A stretch of 64,000 nucleotides of DNA from Streptomyces sp. NBC_01549 (GTDB lineage: Bacteria > Actinomycetota > Actinomycetes > Streptomycetales > Streptomycetaceae), in the NCBI RefSeq assembly GCF_026339955.1, contig NZ_JAPEPW010000001.1, forward strand, positions 2,816,501 through 2,880,500, in the 5' to 3' direction. Below, piece by piece: positions 40,982 to 48,930 of the stretch. A program made the position numbers and the translations under genes. The stretch's first letter is position 1. Each line of letters opens with the position of its first letter. A model generated the notes under the pieces. It saw only the letters and a program-made list of their open reading frames with translations, searched no databases and was not told where the DNA came from.

Positions 40982-42816
40982 ACGGCGCGAACATGGACAT
41001 GGACATGAACACGGACGGCGGCAACGGGCGGCACGGCGCCGGTGGGCGTGGCCGGGTCGTGGCGGGCCTGCGCCGCAGGCTCGTCAGGCGGCGGATCCGC
41101 ATCCGTCGCACCCGCGGGCGCCGGCTGCGCCGCGCGATCGTCGTACTGCTCACCGTCCTCGCGAACCTCGTCGGCGCGGCCGTGGTGGCGTACCACCTGA
41201 CGAAGATCCCCGAGCCGCACCCGGAGACGGCGATGCAGAGCACGGTCTTCGTCGACGACCACGGCGACTACCTGGGCCGGCGCGGCCCCGTGGACCGGCA
41301 GGAGATCCCGCTCTCGCAGGTCCCCCGGTATGTGCGGGAGGCGGTGATCGCGGCGGAGAACCGGTCCTTCCGCACGGACACCGGGATATCCCCGAAGGCG
41401 ATCGGCCGCGCGGCCTGGTCGACGGTGAGCGGGGGCGGCCGGCAGGGCGGCTCCACGATCACCCAGCAGTACGTCAAGAACGCCCTGCTCAGCCCGGAGC
41501 AGTCGCTGTCCCGCAAGGCGCGCGAGGCCCTGATCGCGATCAAGCTGGACCGCACCCGTTCGAAGGACGAGATCCTGCGGGGCTACCTCAACACCGTGTA
41601 CTTCGGCCGGGGCGCGGCCGGCATCCAGTCCGCCGCACGGAACTACTTCGGCGTCGACGCCGAGGACCTCACGGTGAGCCAGGGCGCCGCGCTCGCGTCC
41701 GTCATCAACATTCCCTCGTACTACGAGAAGGCAGGCTCCGATCCGAAGGTGACGGCCAAGCTCGTGGACCGCTGGCAGTGGGTGCTGGACGCGATGGCGC
41801 ACAGTGGCGCGATCACGTCCGCACAGCGTGCCGCGGCCCGTTTCCCGGCCTTCCGTTTCTATCCGCCGGGCGACACGGACGGCCAGCGCCAGTACCTCAT
41901 CGACGCGGCCGCCTCGGAGGCCGCCGACCGGCTCGGCATCACCGAGGACCAGCTCGCCCGCGGCGGCTACACGGTCCGTACGACCTTCGATCTCACGGCG
42001 CAGGACGCGACGGCGGAGCTGGCGGCCGACGGCGCCGAGAAGAAGACCCGTGAGCAGACGGCCGGGGCGGAGACAGCCGGGGAAAAAGCGGCCGAGGAGA
42101 AGGCGAGCGGGGTGACGAGGTCCCGGGCCAGGCCGGCCGGGGACGTCCGGGTCCACACGGCCGTGGTCGCGCTGGTCCCCGGGGACGGCGCGGTCCGGGT
42201 GCTGTACGGCGGCGCGGACTACGCCACTCAGCCCTTCAACGACGCGCGGGACGGAGCGGTGGAGGCGGGCACGGCGCTCCAGCCGTTCTCCGGCATGAAG
42301 CTGCTCGCTCCCCTCACGGGCCTTGCCCGTACCGCGGCCCCGACCCCGCTCCGGCTGGCCTCCGCGTACGCCACGGCGGCGGCGCACGGCGTCTACGCCA
42401 CGCCGTACACGGTCGCGAAGATCACCCGGGCGGGCCGCACCCTCTACGAGGCCCACCCCCGCACCCGTACGGCCATGACACCCGACGGCGCGGGGCTGAT
42501 CACCAAGCTCCTGTACGGCCGGTCGGGCGCTCCTGTGGCCACCCACACCGGCGCCGCGGGCCTGCGCACACTCTGGCAGACGGCCTACGACGAACACCTC
42601 ACGCTCACCGTCGCTCTCTTCGCGGAACACCCGGCCAAGGGCAAGAAGGCGGCCCTGCCCGCACCCCTCCCGTACACGGCGGAGAGCCGTTCGCTGTTCG
42701 TGTCCGAGGGCGTCTGGTCCAAGATCGTCGGCACCGCCGAAGGCCACGATCCGGCTGCGGAACCAAATCCGGGGCTTCCAACCGGCCAAACAAAGCCCAT
42801 ACTGGCTACACGATGA
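40978..42816 (+). CDS. Peptidoglycan glycosyltransferase (GT51) with degenerate transpeptidase domain
   Basis: 612 residues from GTG 40978. A basic cytoplasmic tail precedes a membrane anchor (about 53-73). The GT51 motifs are complete: EAVIAAENRSF (Glu127), QGGSTITQQYVKN (157-169), RKAREALIAIKLD and ILRGYLNTVYFG. The C-terminal region aligns with class A PBP transpeptidases but the S-x-x-K motif is GTALQPF (432-435 T-A-L-Q) and KTG reads HTGAAG (523-528), with a shortened middle. It should polymerise glycan strands but not cross-link. It belongs to the envelope sigma operon. Confidence 0.88.
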   Translation: MNGANMDMDMNTDGGNGRHGAGGRGRVVAGLRRRLVRRRIRIRRTRGRRLRRAIVVLLTVLANLVGAAVVAYHLTKIPEPHPETAMQSTVFVDDHGDYLGRRGPVDRQEIPLSQVPRYVREAVIAAENRSFRTDTGISPKAIGRAAWSTVSGGGRQGGSTITQQYVKNALLSPEQSLSRKAREALIAIKLDRTRSKDEILRGYLNTVYFGRGAAGIQSAARNYFGVDAEDLTVSQGAALASVINIPSYYEKAGSDPKVTAKLVDRWQWVLDAMAHSGAITSAQRAAARFPAFRFYPPGDTDGQRQYLIDAAASEAADRLGITEDQLARGGYTVRTTFDLTAQDATAELAADGAEKKTREQTAGAETAGEKAAEEKASGVTRSRARPAGDVRVHTAVVALVPGDGAVRVLYGGADYATQPFNDARDGAVEAGTALQPFSGMKLLAPLTGLARTAAPTPLRLASAYATAAAHGVYATPYTVAKITRAGRTLYEAHPRTRTAMTPDGAGLITKLLYGRSGAPVATHTGAAGLRTLWQTAYDEHLTLTVALFAEHPAKGKKAALPAPLPYTAESRSLFVSEGVWSKIVGTAEGHDPAAEPNPGLPTGQTKPILATR

Positions 42817-43034
42817 CGAAACCCTCCGCGCCCCGGCGCCACCTGCCCACCAGCCCCTTCGCCGCCCCGGTCGTCCCCGTGGCCAAGGAATTCAGCCTCG
42901 GAGACCGGGTCACCCACGACCAGTTCGGCCTGGGCACGATCATCGGTGTCGAAGAGGGCATCGCCATGCTCGTCGACTTCGGCTCCCGCCAGGCCCGCAT
43001 CCTCAGCCCCTACAGCCGGATGGACCGGCTCTGA
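42813..43034 (+). CDS. Small Tudor-like domain protein
   Basis: 73 residues, coupled to the transglycosylase by ATGA. After a Pro-rich N-terminus it reads FSLGDRVTHDQFGLGTIIGVEEGIAMLVDFGSRQ, closely resembling the C-terminal Tudor domain of UvrD/PcrA helicases (GDxVxHxxxGxGxVxxV), which binds RNA polymerase. Complete small protein, not a fragment: it has its own start and stop. May act on RNA polymerase; inferred. Confidence 0.72.
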   Translation: MTKPSAPRRHLPTSPFAAPVVPVAKEFSLGDRVTHDQFGLGTIIGVEEGIAMLVDFGSRQARILSPYSRMDRL

Positions 43035-43125
43035 CGCACGTCACGAGCACGCACCTCGCGACCGCGCACGTCACAAACGGCCCACTCCACTAGCCGCTCA
43101 CCGCTCGTCGGCAGAGGCTGGACGT

Positions 43126-44964
43126 ATGACCGTCCCGGCGCGTGATGACCTTCCCTTCGACGATCTCACGGACTTCGAGAACGCCGATCGGGGGTTCATC
43201 GCGTCGTTGGAGCCGCCCGTGATCATCGACGGCGAGGGACGGATCGTGTACGACGGGAACGCGTACGCGTTCCTGGACGAGGACTGCCCCGACACCGCGC
43301 ACCCCAGCCTGTGGCGGCAGTCACGGCTGTGCGCGCGCCACGGCCTGTACGAGGTCACCGAGGGCGTGTACCAGGTACGCGGCCTCGACCTCTCGAACAT
43401 GACCCTCGTCGAGGGCAGGCGCGGCGTGATCGTGATCGACCCGCTGATCTCGGCGGAGTGCGCCGCGGCCGCCCTCGGGCTCTACCACGAGCACCGGGGT
43501 CCACGCCCCGTGACCGGGCTCGTCTACACCCATTCCCACGTCGACCACTTCGGCGGCGCCCGCGGTGTGGTGCCGCGCGGCAGCGAGAGCGGGCTGCCCG
43601 TGCTCGCGCCCGCGGGGTTCCTGGAGCACGCGGTCAGCGAGAGCGTCTTCGCGGGCAACGCGATGCTGCGACGGTCCGCGTTCATGTACGGCTCCCGCCT
43701 GCCCAGGGCGCCGCGCGGCCAGATCGGTACCGGGCTCGGCACCATCACCTCCACCGGCACCGTCACCCTCGTCGCCCCGAACGTGGACATCACCCGGACG
43801 GGCCAGGAGGAGACCGTCGACGGTGTGCGGTTCGTCTTCCAGCTCACGCCCGACACCGAGGCGCCCGCCGAGATGAACTTCCTGCTCCCCGAGCAGCGCG
43901 CCCTGTGCGTGGCCGAGAACGCCAGCCACACCCTGCACAACGTGCTCACCCTGCGCGGGGCCCCGGTCCGCGACGCGCACCTGTGGGCCCGCTATCTCGA
44001 CGAGACGATCGACGTGTTCGGTGACACCTACGACGTGGCGTTCGCCTCCCACCACTGGCCGATCTGGGGCCGGGCAAACGTCGTCAGGTTCCTCGGCGAA
44101 CAGCGGGACCTGTACGCCTACTTGCACGATCAGACCCTCCGCATGCTCAACCGGGGCCTGACCGGCACCGAGATCGCCGAGGAGCTGCTGCTGCCGCCCG
44201 CCCTGGAGAAGGCCTGGCACGCCCGCGGCTACTACGGCTCGGTCAGCCACAACGTCAAGGCCGTCTACCAGCGGTACATGGGCTGGTACGACGGCAACCC
44301 CGCCCACCTCTGGGAGCATCCGCCGGTCGAACTCGGGCGGAGGTACGTGGAGTTGGCGGGCGGCCAGACGGAGACCCTGATCAAGGCGCGGGCGTACATC
44401 GACTCCGGTGACCTGCGGTTCGCCGCCACCCTCCTCAACCACCTGGTGTTCGCCGACCCGTCGAACAACGCCGCCAAGGACACGCTCGCGGGCGTCTACG
44501 AACGGCTCGGGTACGGCGCGGAGAACGGGACCTGGCGCAACGCCTACCTCACGGCCGCCCTGGAACTGCGTGCGGGCACCGCCGACATCCCGGTCGACAC
44601 CACGAGCCCCGAACTGACGTCCGCGCTCACCGTGAGCATGCTCCTCGACTCGCTCGCCGTCCGTATCGAGGGCCCCCGCGCCTGGCACGAACACCTCACC
44701 CTTGACCTCGTCGTCATCGACGAACAGCGCCGCCACCGCGTCAACCTCCACAACGGCGCCCTCACCCATCGCGCCATGCCGATCCACCACACCCCGAAGC
44801 CGCACGCGGACCTGACCCTGACCCTCACCCGACCGGAACTGCTCGGGGTCGTGTCGGGGCAGGGCCTCGCGGGCATCGAGTCGGACGGCGACACGACCGT
44901 GCTGGCCCGGCTGCTCTCGTACGTCTCGGAGCCCGACAAGGCCTTCTCGATCGTGACGCCGTAG
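43126..44964 (+). CDS. Alkyl sulfatase (SdsA1-type metallo-beta-lactamase fold)
   Basis: 612 residues. N-terminal metallo-hydrolase domain with THSHVDHFGG (135-144) and AENASHTLHN binding two Zn ions; then AHLWARYLDETIDVFGD, the dimerisation domain, SQGLAGIESDGD and the C-terminal SCP2-like domain. Family members hydrolyse primary or secondary alkyl sulfates. There is no signal peptide, so it is intracellular. Single gene with no neighbour in the pathway. Confidence 0.92.
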   Translation: MTVPARDDLPFDDLTDFENADRGFIASLEPPVIIDGEGRIVYDGNAYAFLDEDCPDTAHPSLWRQSRLCARHGLYEVTEGVYQVRGLDLSNMTLVEGRRGVIVIDPLISAECAAAALGLYHEHRGPRPVTGLVYTHSHVDHFGGARGVVPRGSESGLPVLAPAGFLEHAVSESVFAGNAMLRRSAFMYGSRLPRAPRGQIGTGLGTITSTGTVTLVAPNVDITRTGQEETVDGVRFVFQLTPDTEAPAEMNFLLPEQRALCVAENASHTLHNVLTLRGAPVRDAHLWARYLDETIDVFGDTYDVAFASHHWPIWGRANVVRFLGEQRDLYAYLHDQTLRMLNRGLTGTEIAEELLLPPALEKAWHARGYYGSVSHNVKAVYQRYMGWYDGNPAHLWEHPPVELGRRYVELAGGQTETLIKARAYIDSGDLRFAATLLNHLVFADPSNNAAKDTLAGVYERLGYGAENGTWRNAYLTAALELRAGTADIPVDTTSPELTSALTVSMLLDSLAVRIEGPRAWHEHLTLDLVVIDEQRRHRVNLHNGALTHRAMPIHHTPKPHADLTLTLTRPELLGVVSGQGLAGIESDGDTTVLARLLSYVSEPDKAFSIVTP

Positions 44965-44995
44965 GAAAACCGTTCGACACGTCCGGCTCCCCCCG

Positions 44996-45631
44996 ATGAG
45001 GATCCGCGCTGTGACAGACAACGCCGCAGAACCCAACGCCGGACGCCCCGCCCCGGTCCTCCCCGCCGGCCCGAAGGCGGTGCGCTTCGTCGAACTGTCG
45101 AGCACGGCCATGACCGCCCTGCTGGACTCCGACCTCGACCGGGCCAGTGTCGAGGCGGGGGCCGACCTCACGGAGTACTTCCTCACCGACAGCGCGCGGT
45201 TCGTCTGGGGGCACCGCGTCGCACAGCTGGCCGCGGACCCCGCCTGCGCGGGGTGGATCACGCAGGCCGTGATCTCCGAACCGGAGGGTGCGGTCGTCGG
45301 CTACGCCGGGTTCCACGGGCTGCCGGACGAGGCGGGCATGGTGGAGATCGGCTACGCCGTGGACCCCGGCCACCGCCGACAGGGCTACGCCCGGGCGATT
45401 CTGGCCGCGTTGATGCGGCGGGCCGCCGTCGAGGCGCGGGTCCGGACCGTGCGGGTGTCGATCAGCCCGGAGAACGCCGCGTCCCTGGCCACGATCGGCG
45501 GGTTCGGCTTCGTGGAGGTCGGCGAACAGTGGGACGAGGACGACGGCCTCGAAACCATCTTCGAGATCCCCGCCTCCGAGATACCCGTCCCCTCCCAGGG
45601 GGCTGCGCCCCCACACCCCCCATCGGCCTGA
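44996..45631 (+). CDS. GNAT N-acetyltransferase
   Basis: 211 residues. Acetyl-CoA motif A: VEIGYAVDPGHRRQGYARAILAALMRRA, with VSPENAASLATIGGFGFVEVG-type motif B (reads SISPENAASLATIGGFGF). The N-terminus (about 30 residues) is disordered. The C-terminal ~12 residues run into the intergenic repeat (PSQGAAPPHPPSA), suggesting a repeat insertion or loss of the original stop. Substrate unknown. Confidence 0.83.
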   Translation: MRIRAVTDNAAEPNAGRPAPVLPAGPKAVRFVELSSTAMTALLDSDLDRASVEAGADLTEYFLTDSARFVWGHRVAQLAADPACAGWITQAVISEPEGAVVGYAGFHGLPDEAGMVEIGYAVDPGHRRQGYARAILAALMRRAAVEARVRTVRVSISPENAASLATIGGFGFVEVGEQWDEDDGLETIFEIPASEIPVPSQGAAPPHPPSA

Positions 45632-45728
45632 ACGGCCTCGCCCTCAAACGCCGGACGGGCTGAATGAAGCGGGCCGGGGTGGGGCTTTCAGGGGCGCGGG
45701 GAACCGCGCGACCGGCCCCACCGGCCCG
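45632..45728. repeat. Streptomyces-type intergenic repeat
   Basis: Contains ACGCCGGACGGGCTGAA and CAGGGGCGCGGGGAACCGCGC, motifs that I know as widely dispersed between Streptomyces genes. GCGGGCCGG at 45670-45678 matches the reverse complement of CCGGCCCGC near 45721-45729, forming a long imperfect hairpin. Serves as a terminator for both convergent genes. Confidence 0.6.
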
Positions 45729-47072
45729 CTACAGCGGGGGCTGGGCCGGGGCCGGACCCAGGGTGGTGGTGCCGGGGGCCGTGCGGTGGCCGAGGCCCGT
45801 GCGGTAGGCGTCGAGGGCCGCTTCCACCCGTCCCGTCCGCCGCAGCAGGTCCCCGAGGAGCCGGCACAGGTCGGCGAGATCCCCCGCCGCCCCGGCCCGC
45901 TCGAGAAGACTCAGCGCCCGCACGTAGTGCTCCTCGGCGGACTCCGTGTCCCGGGCGTCCTCGGCGATGATGCCGAGCAGCCGGTGCGCGCCTGCCGAGT
46001 GCACGGCGCCGCGCTCGGGGCTGAGGTCACCGAGCACCTCGTGGAGGAGGGTGGCGGCCTCGGCCGACTTCCCGCGCCGGTGCAGTACGTCCGCGAGCTC
46101 CACGTTGACCTGGCTGGTGTAGAGCGCGGCGCGCTTCGCGGAGAGCATGACCTGCGCCTCCCGCAACTCGCTCTCCGCCCGCTCCAGTTCACCGTTCTGG
46201 GCGTACAAGTAGCCGCGCATCCAGTGACAGTTGGCGAGCTCGGTACGGATCTGGAGCTGGCGGTAGAGCTCGGAGGCCTTGGCGAGGGAGGCGTCGGCCT
46301 CGGCGATCCGACCCTCGGCGATCATCGTGCGGGCGACGGAGCGGTGCATCCGGGCGACCAGGGCCGGATCGCCGACCTGGGGCGCGAGGGCGAGCGCGAA
46401 CTCCGCCGCCTGTGCGGCCCGCGCATGCGCGCCCATGTCCATGTACGGGGCGATGACCCCCGTGTAGAGGAGCAGCAGCGCGTCCGGGTCGTGCATTCCG
46501 GTGCGGTTGAGCTCGTCGAGGGTGGACTCGAACAGGTAGCAGGAGTAACGGAGTTCACCGGCGAGGTAGTGGGACACCGCCCGGCCGCGCAGGGCGGGTA
46601 CCCGGTTGGGGAGGGGCGCGTCGCCGAGGCGCTGTTCCGAGGCCTCGAAGCGCTCCCGCGCGGTCTGCAGGTCCCCGGTCTCCAGGGCGCACTCGCCGAG
46701 CCCGAGCAGCGCCGCGGCCTGCTCGGCGACGAGCCCGTGCGTGTCCGCCTCCGCGAGGAGCGCGCCGTACTGTTCCGCCGCGACCTCGGCCTCGCCGGTG
46801 GCGAGTGTGCGCTGGGCGTCGGTGAGCCGCAGCCGCAGGCCGGTGGCGAGGTGGGCGGGGCGCCCGGTCGCTATCTCCTCGTACGCCACGCCGAGCCGCT
46901 CGGCGATGTGCCGCAGCGCGGGCTCGGAGGCCCGCACCCGCCCGGCCTCCAGAGTGGAGATGTACGCGGGCGTGTACGCCGGTTCCGCCAACTGCTTCTG
47001 CGTCAAACCGCGTTCCGTACGCAACTGCTGAACCCTGCGCCCGATGACCTCCGGGCCGTCACGCTCCGCCAT
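45729..47072 (-). CDS. XRE-family regulator with TPR sensor domain
   Basis: 447 residues. Cro/C1-type HTH at residues ~10-65 (IGRRVQQLRTERGLTQKQLAE; AYISTLEAG), then a ~370-residue all-helical TPR array (AEQYGALLAEADTHGLVAEQ; DARDTESAEEHYVRALSLL). XRE-TPR architecture is that of RRNPP-type peptide-responsive regulators, although Streptomyces also has many XRE-TPR proteins with no known peptide. It is divergent from a 53-aa secreted peptide gene with shared TTAAGC elements, making peptide sensing plausible. Confidence 0.87.
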   Translation of the reverse strand: MAERDGPEVIGRRVQQLRTERGLTQKQLAEPAYTPAYISTLEAGRVRASEPALRHIAERLGVAYEEIATGRPAHLATGLRLRLTDAQRTLATGEAEVAAEQYGALLAEADTHGLVAEQAAALLGLGECALETGDLQTARERFEASEQRLGDAPLPNRVPALRGRAVSHYLAGELRYSCYLFESTLDELNRTGMHDPDALLLLYTGVIAPYMDMGAHARAAQAAEFALALAPQVGDPALVARMHRSVARTMIAEGRIAEADASLAKASELYRQLQIRTELANCHWMRGYLYAQNGELERAESELREAQVMLSAKRAALYTSQVNVELADVLHRRGKSAEAATLLHEVLGDLSPERGAVHSAGAHRLLGIIAEDARDTESAEEHYVRALSLLERAGAAGDLADLCRLLGDLLRRTGRVEAALDAYRTGLGHRTAPGTTTLGPAPAQPPL

Positions 47073-47199
47073 GGGTTAAGCATGCCATTAACCCGACTTA
47101 CACTCGGCCAACTTTTGACTATTGTCCAACTCCCCTTGCGCCCCTTGCTCTTTGATGCTTCGAGCCTCTACGTTAAGCGGCGGATTAAGCCTGCTTAAT
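47073..47199. promoter_or_regulatory. Divergent control region with TTAAGC elements
   Basis: GGGTTAA-N8-TTAACCC (47073-47094) abuts the regulator start; TTAAGC recurs at 47173 and 47185 (12-bp spacing); ATTAAGC-CT-GCTTAAT (47184-47199) is a perfect inverted repeat upstream of the peptide gene. Such AT-rich symmetric elements are rare in this GC background and probably bind the XRE-TPR protein. TTGACT-like sequence near 47116 may belong to a promoter. Confidence 0.65.
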
Positions 47200-47224
47200 A
47201 CGCCGCTGTTGTTGCGAGGTCGCC

Positions 47225-47386
47225 ATGCTCCGACGTATTTCCGCGCGCTACTTCAGAGGGTTCGGTGCTGCCGTCGTCGCGGTCGCCGCCCTGGTCCTGG
47301 CAGCGAACGCCGGTCCCGCCCGGGCGGCCGAACCCACCGCCGCGCCGCTCCAGCACCACACCGGCCACCCGGGGATCCCGCGGTAG
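47225..47386 (+). CDS. Small secreted peptide precursor (53 aa)
   Basis: ATG 47225 has GAGG 5 bases upstream. The sequence begins MLRRISARYFRGF, then a hydrophobic core (AAVVAVAALVLAANA) and signal-peptidase-I-like site ARA|AEP. The predicted mature C-terminal segment of about 18 residues ends HHTGHPGIPR and has three His. It stands directly divergent from the XRE-TPR regulator and upstream of an M20 hydrolase. Possible pheromone-type peptide; no homologue family recognised. Confidence 0.6.
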   Translation: MLRRISARYFRGFGAAVVAVAALVLAANAGPARAAEPTAAPLQHHTGHPGIPR

Positions 47387-47440
47387 ACCGGTCGCCGACG
47401 GGAACTCCCCCGTCCCGTCGGCGGCCCTTACCCTTGGCCC

Positions 47441-48694
47441 GTGATCTCGCCTGCCGCACAAACCGCGTTGGACCTCACCGCCGACCTCCCGGTTGCCGAC
47501 CTGGAGGACTTCTACCGGGACCTGCACCGGCACCCGGAGCTGTCGATGCGCGAACACCGGACGGCCGCCGCGCTCGCCGACCGGCTGCGCACTTCCGGGT
47601 TCGACACGGTCACCGGAGTCGGCGGCACCGGAGTCGTCGGGGTCCTGCACAACGGGCCCGGGCCGACCGTGCTGCTGCGCGCCGACATGGACGCACTGCC
47701 GGTGCGGGAGGAGACGGGGCTGCCGTACGCCTCCCAGGCACCCGGTGTGATGCACGCCTGCGGGCACGATCTGCACGTCACCTGGCTGGCGGGCGCGGCC
47801 CGGGCGCTCGCCGCCGGACGCGACACCTGGTCGGGCACCCTCCTCGTGCTCGGACAGCCCGCCGAGGAGACCGGCGAGGGCGCGGCGGCGATGGTCGCGG
47901 ACGGGCTGTACGAGAGGTTCCCGCGGCCGGACGTCCTGCTCGCCCAGCACGCGGCCCCCGGACCCACCGGGCTCTACGCCCACTCGCCCGGCCTGATCAT
48001 GTCCGCCTCCACCGACATCGACATCGTCGTGCACGGGCGGGGCGGGCACGGTTCGCGGCCGGAGTCGACCGTCGATCCGGTCGTCACCGCCGCGTACCTG
48101 GTGACCCGGCTGCAGACCGTCGTCAGCCGGGAGATCGCGGCGCGCGAGTCGGCCGTACTGACCGTGGGACGGATCGAGGCGGGCACCCGGCACAACATCA
48201 TCCCCTCCGAGGCCCGGATCGCCCTCAACATCCGTACGCAGTCGGACGAGGTCCGTGAGCGGATGATCGCGGCGATCCGGCGGATCGCGGCGGGCGAGTG
48301 CCTGGCCGCCGGCTGCCCGCGCGAGCCCGAGGTCGTCGTCGGCAACAGCTTCCCGGTCACCGTCAACGACCCGGAGACCGACCGCAGGGTCGCTGCCGTG
48401 CACGGCGAGGTCTTCGGCGCCGGGACCATACTCGACCCGGGCCCCGCGATGGGCAGCGAGGACTTCCCCCGGCTCGCGGACGGGAAGATCCCGTACTCCT
48501 ACTGGTTCGTGACCAGCACCCCGGCCGAGGTGTGGAACGCGGCGCCGGGCGACGACCTCATGGAGAAGTTCGCGGCTGTGCCCAGCAACCACAGCCCGCA
48601 CTTCGCGCCCGACCTCGCGACGCTCGTGCCGGGGGTGCGGACCCTGGTGTCGGGGGCGCTCGCCCATCTCGTCAGCCCGGAAGAGCCTTCCTGA
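47441..48694 (+). CDS. M20-family amidohydrolase/peptidase
   Basis: 417 residues. Begins DFYRDLHRHPELSMREHRTAAALADRL; the metal ligands lie in VMHACGHDLHVTW, QPAEETGEG and GSEDFPRLADG, with the dimerisation/lid motif GRGGHGSRPESTVDP. The family hydrolyses N-acyl amino acids, hippurate-like substrates or carboxyl-terminal amides. It follows the secreted peptide gene on the same strand; co-regulation is possible but a 54-bp gap and no coupling are seen. GTG start. Confidence 0.9.
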   Translation: MISPAAQTALDLTADLPVADLEDFYRDLHRHPELSMREHRTAAALADRLRTSGFDTVTGVGGTGVVGVLHNGPGPTVLLRADMDALPVREETGLPYASQAPGVMHACGHDLHVTWLAGAARALAAGRDTWSGTLLVLGQPAEETGEGAAAMVADGLYERFPRPDVLLAQHAAPGPTGLYAHSPGLIMSASTDIDIVVHGRGGHGSRPESTVDPVVTAAYLVTRLQTVVSREIAARESAVLTVGRIEAGTRHNIIPSEARIALNIRTQSDEVRERMIAAIRRIAAGECLAAGCPREPEVVVGNSFPVTVNDPETDRRVAAVHGEVFGAGTILDPGPAMGSEDFPRLADGKIPYSYWFVTSTPAEVWNAAPGDDLMEKFAAVPSNHSPHFAPDLATLVPGVRTLVSGALAHLVSPEEPS

Positions 48695-48780
48695 GCTCCT
48701 TGTCCAGGTCGGCGGCAAGCTCCGCGTCGCCCGGCGGGTCGTCGGTGAACAGCCTGCCCAGCTCGGTGGCGAACGTCTGG
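48672..48780 (-). pseudogene. C-terminal fragment of a gene interrupted by the TnpB element
   Basis: Minus-strand reading frame of about 35 codons: NQTFATELGRLF, TDDPPGDAELAADL and DKELRKALPG, then TGA overlapping the M20 gene 3' end by 23 bp. It looks like the end of a real protein (charged helix, clean stop) but has no start; the upstream part was replaced by the TnpB element. I do not recognise the family. Confidence 0.6.
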
Positions 48781-48930
48781 TTGAATCCTCCCCTCCCTGA
48801 TGGAGGGGATTCCTGGCTCACGCTGCCTGGCGGACCTGTGGTCCGTCGGGTCTTGTGCGATCGGCACCAGCCGGGTTGAAACCAGCCCGGACGAGCATCA
48901 CACGCGCGGAGTTCTTGTCCCTGGGACTCG
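48779..48930 (-). ncRNA. Predicted omega RNA (reRNA) of the TnpB element
   Basis: TnpB guide RNAs overlap the tnpB 3' end and the element's right end. Here the minus strand ends GGAATCCCCTCC-ATCA-GGGAGGGGAGGATTCAAC, a hairpin plus the GGATnTCAA-type ending known for such elements. The guide would be the following chromosomal sequence (about 48760-48779) inside the truncated gene. The 5' boundary is a guess. Confidence 0.5.
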
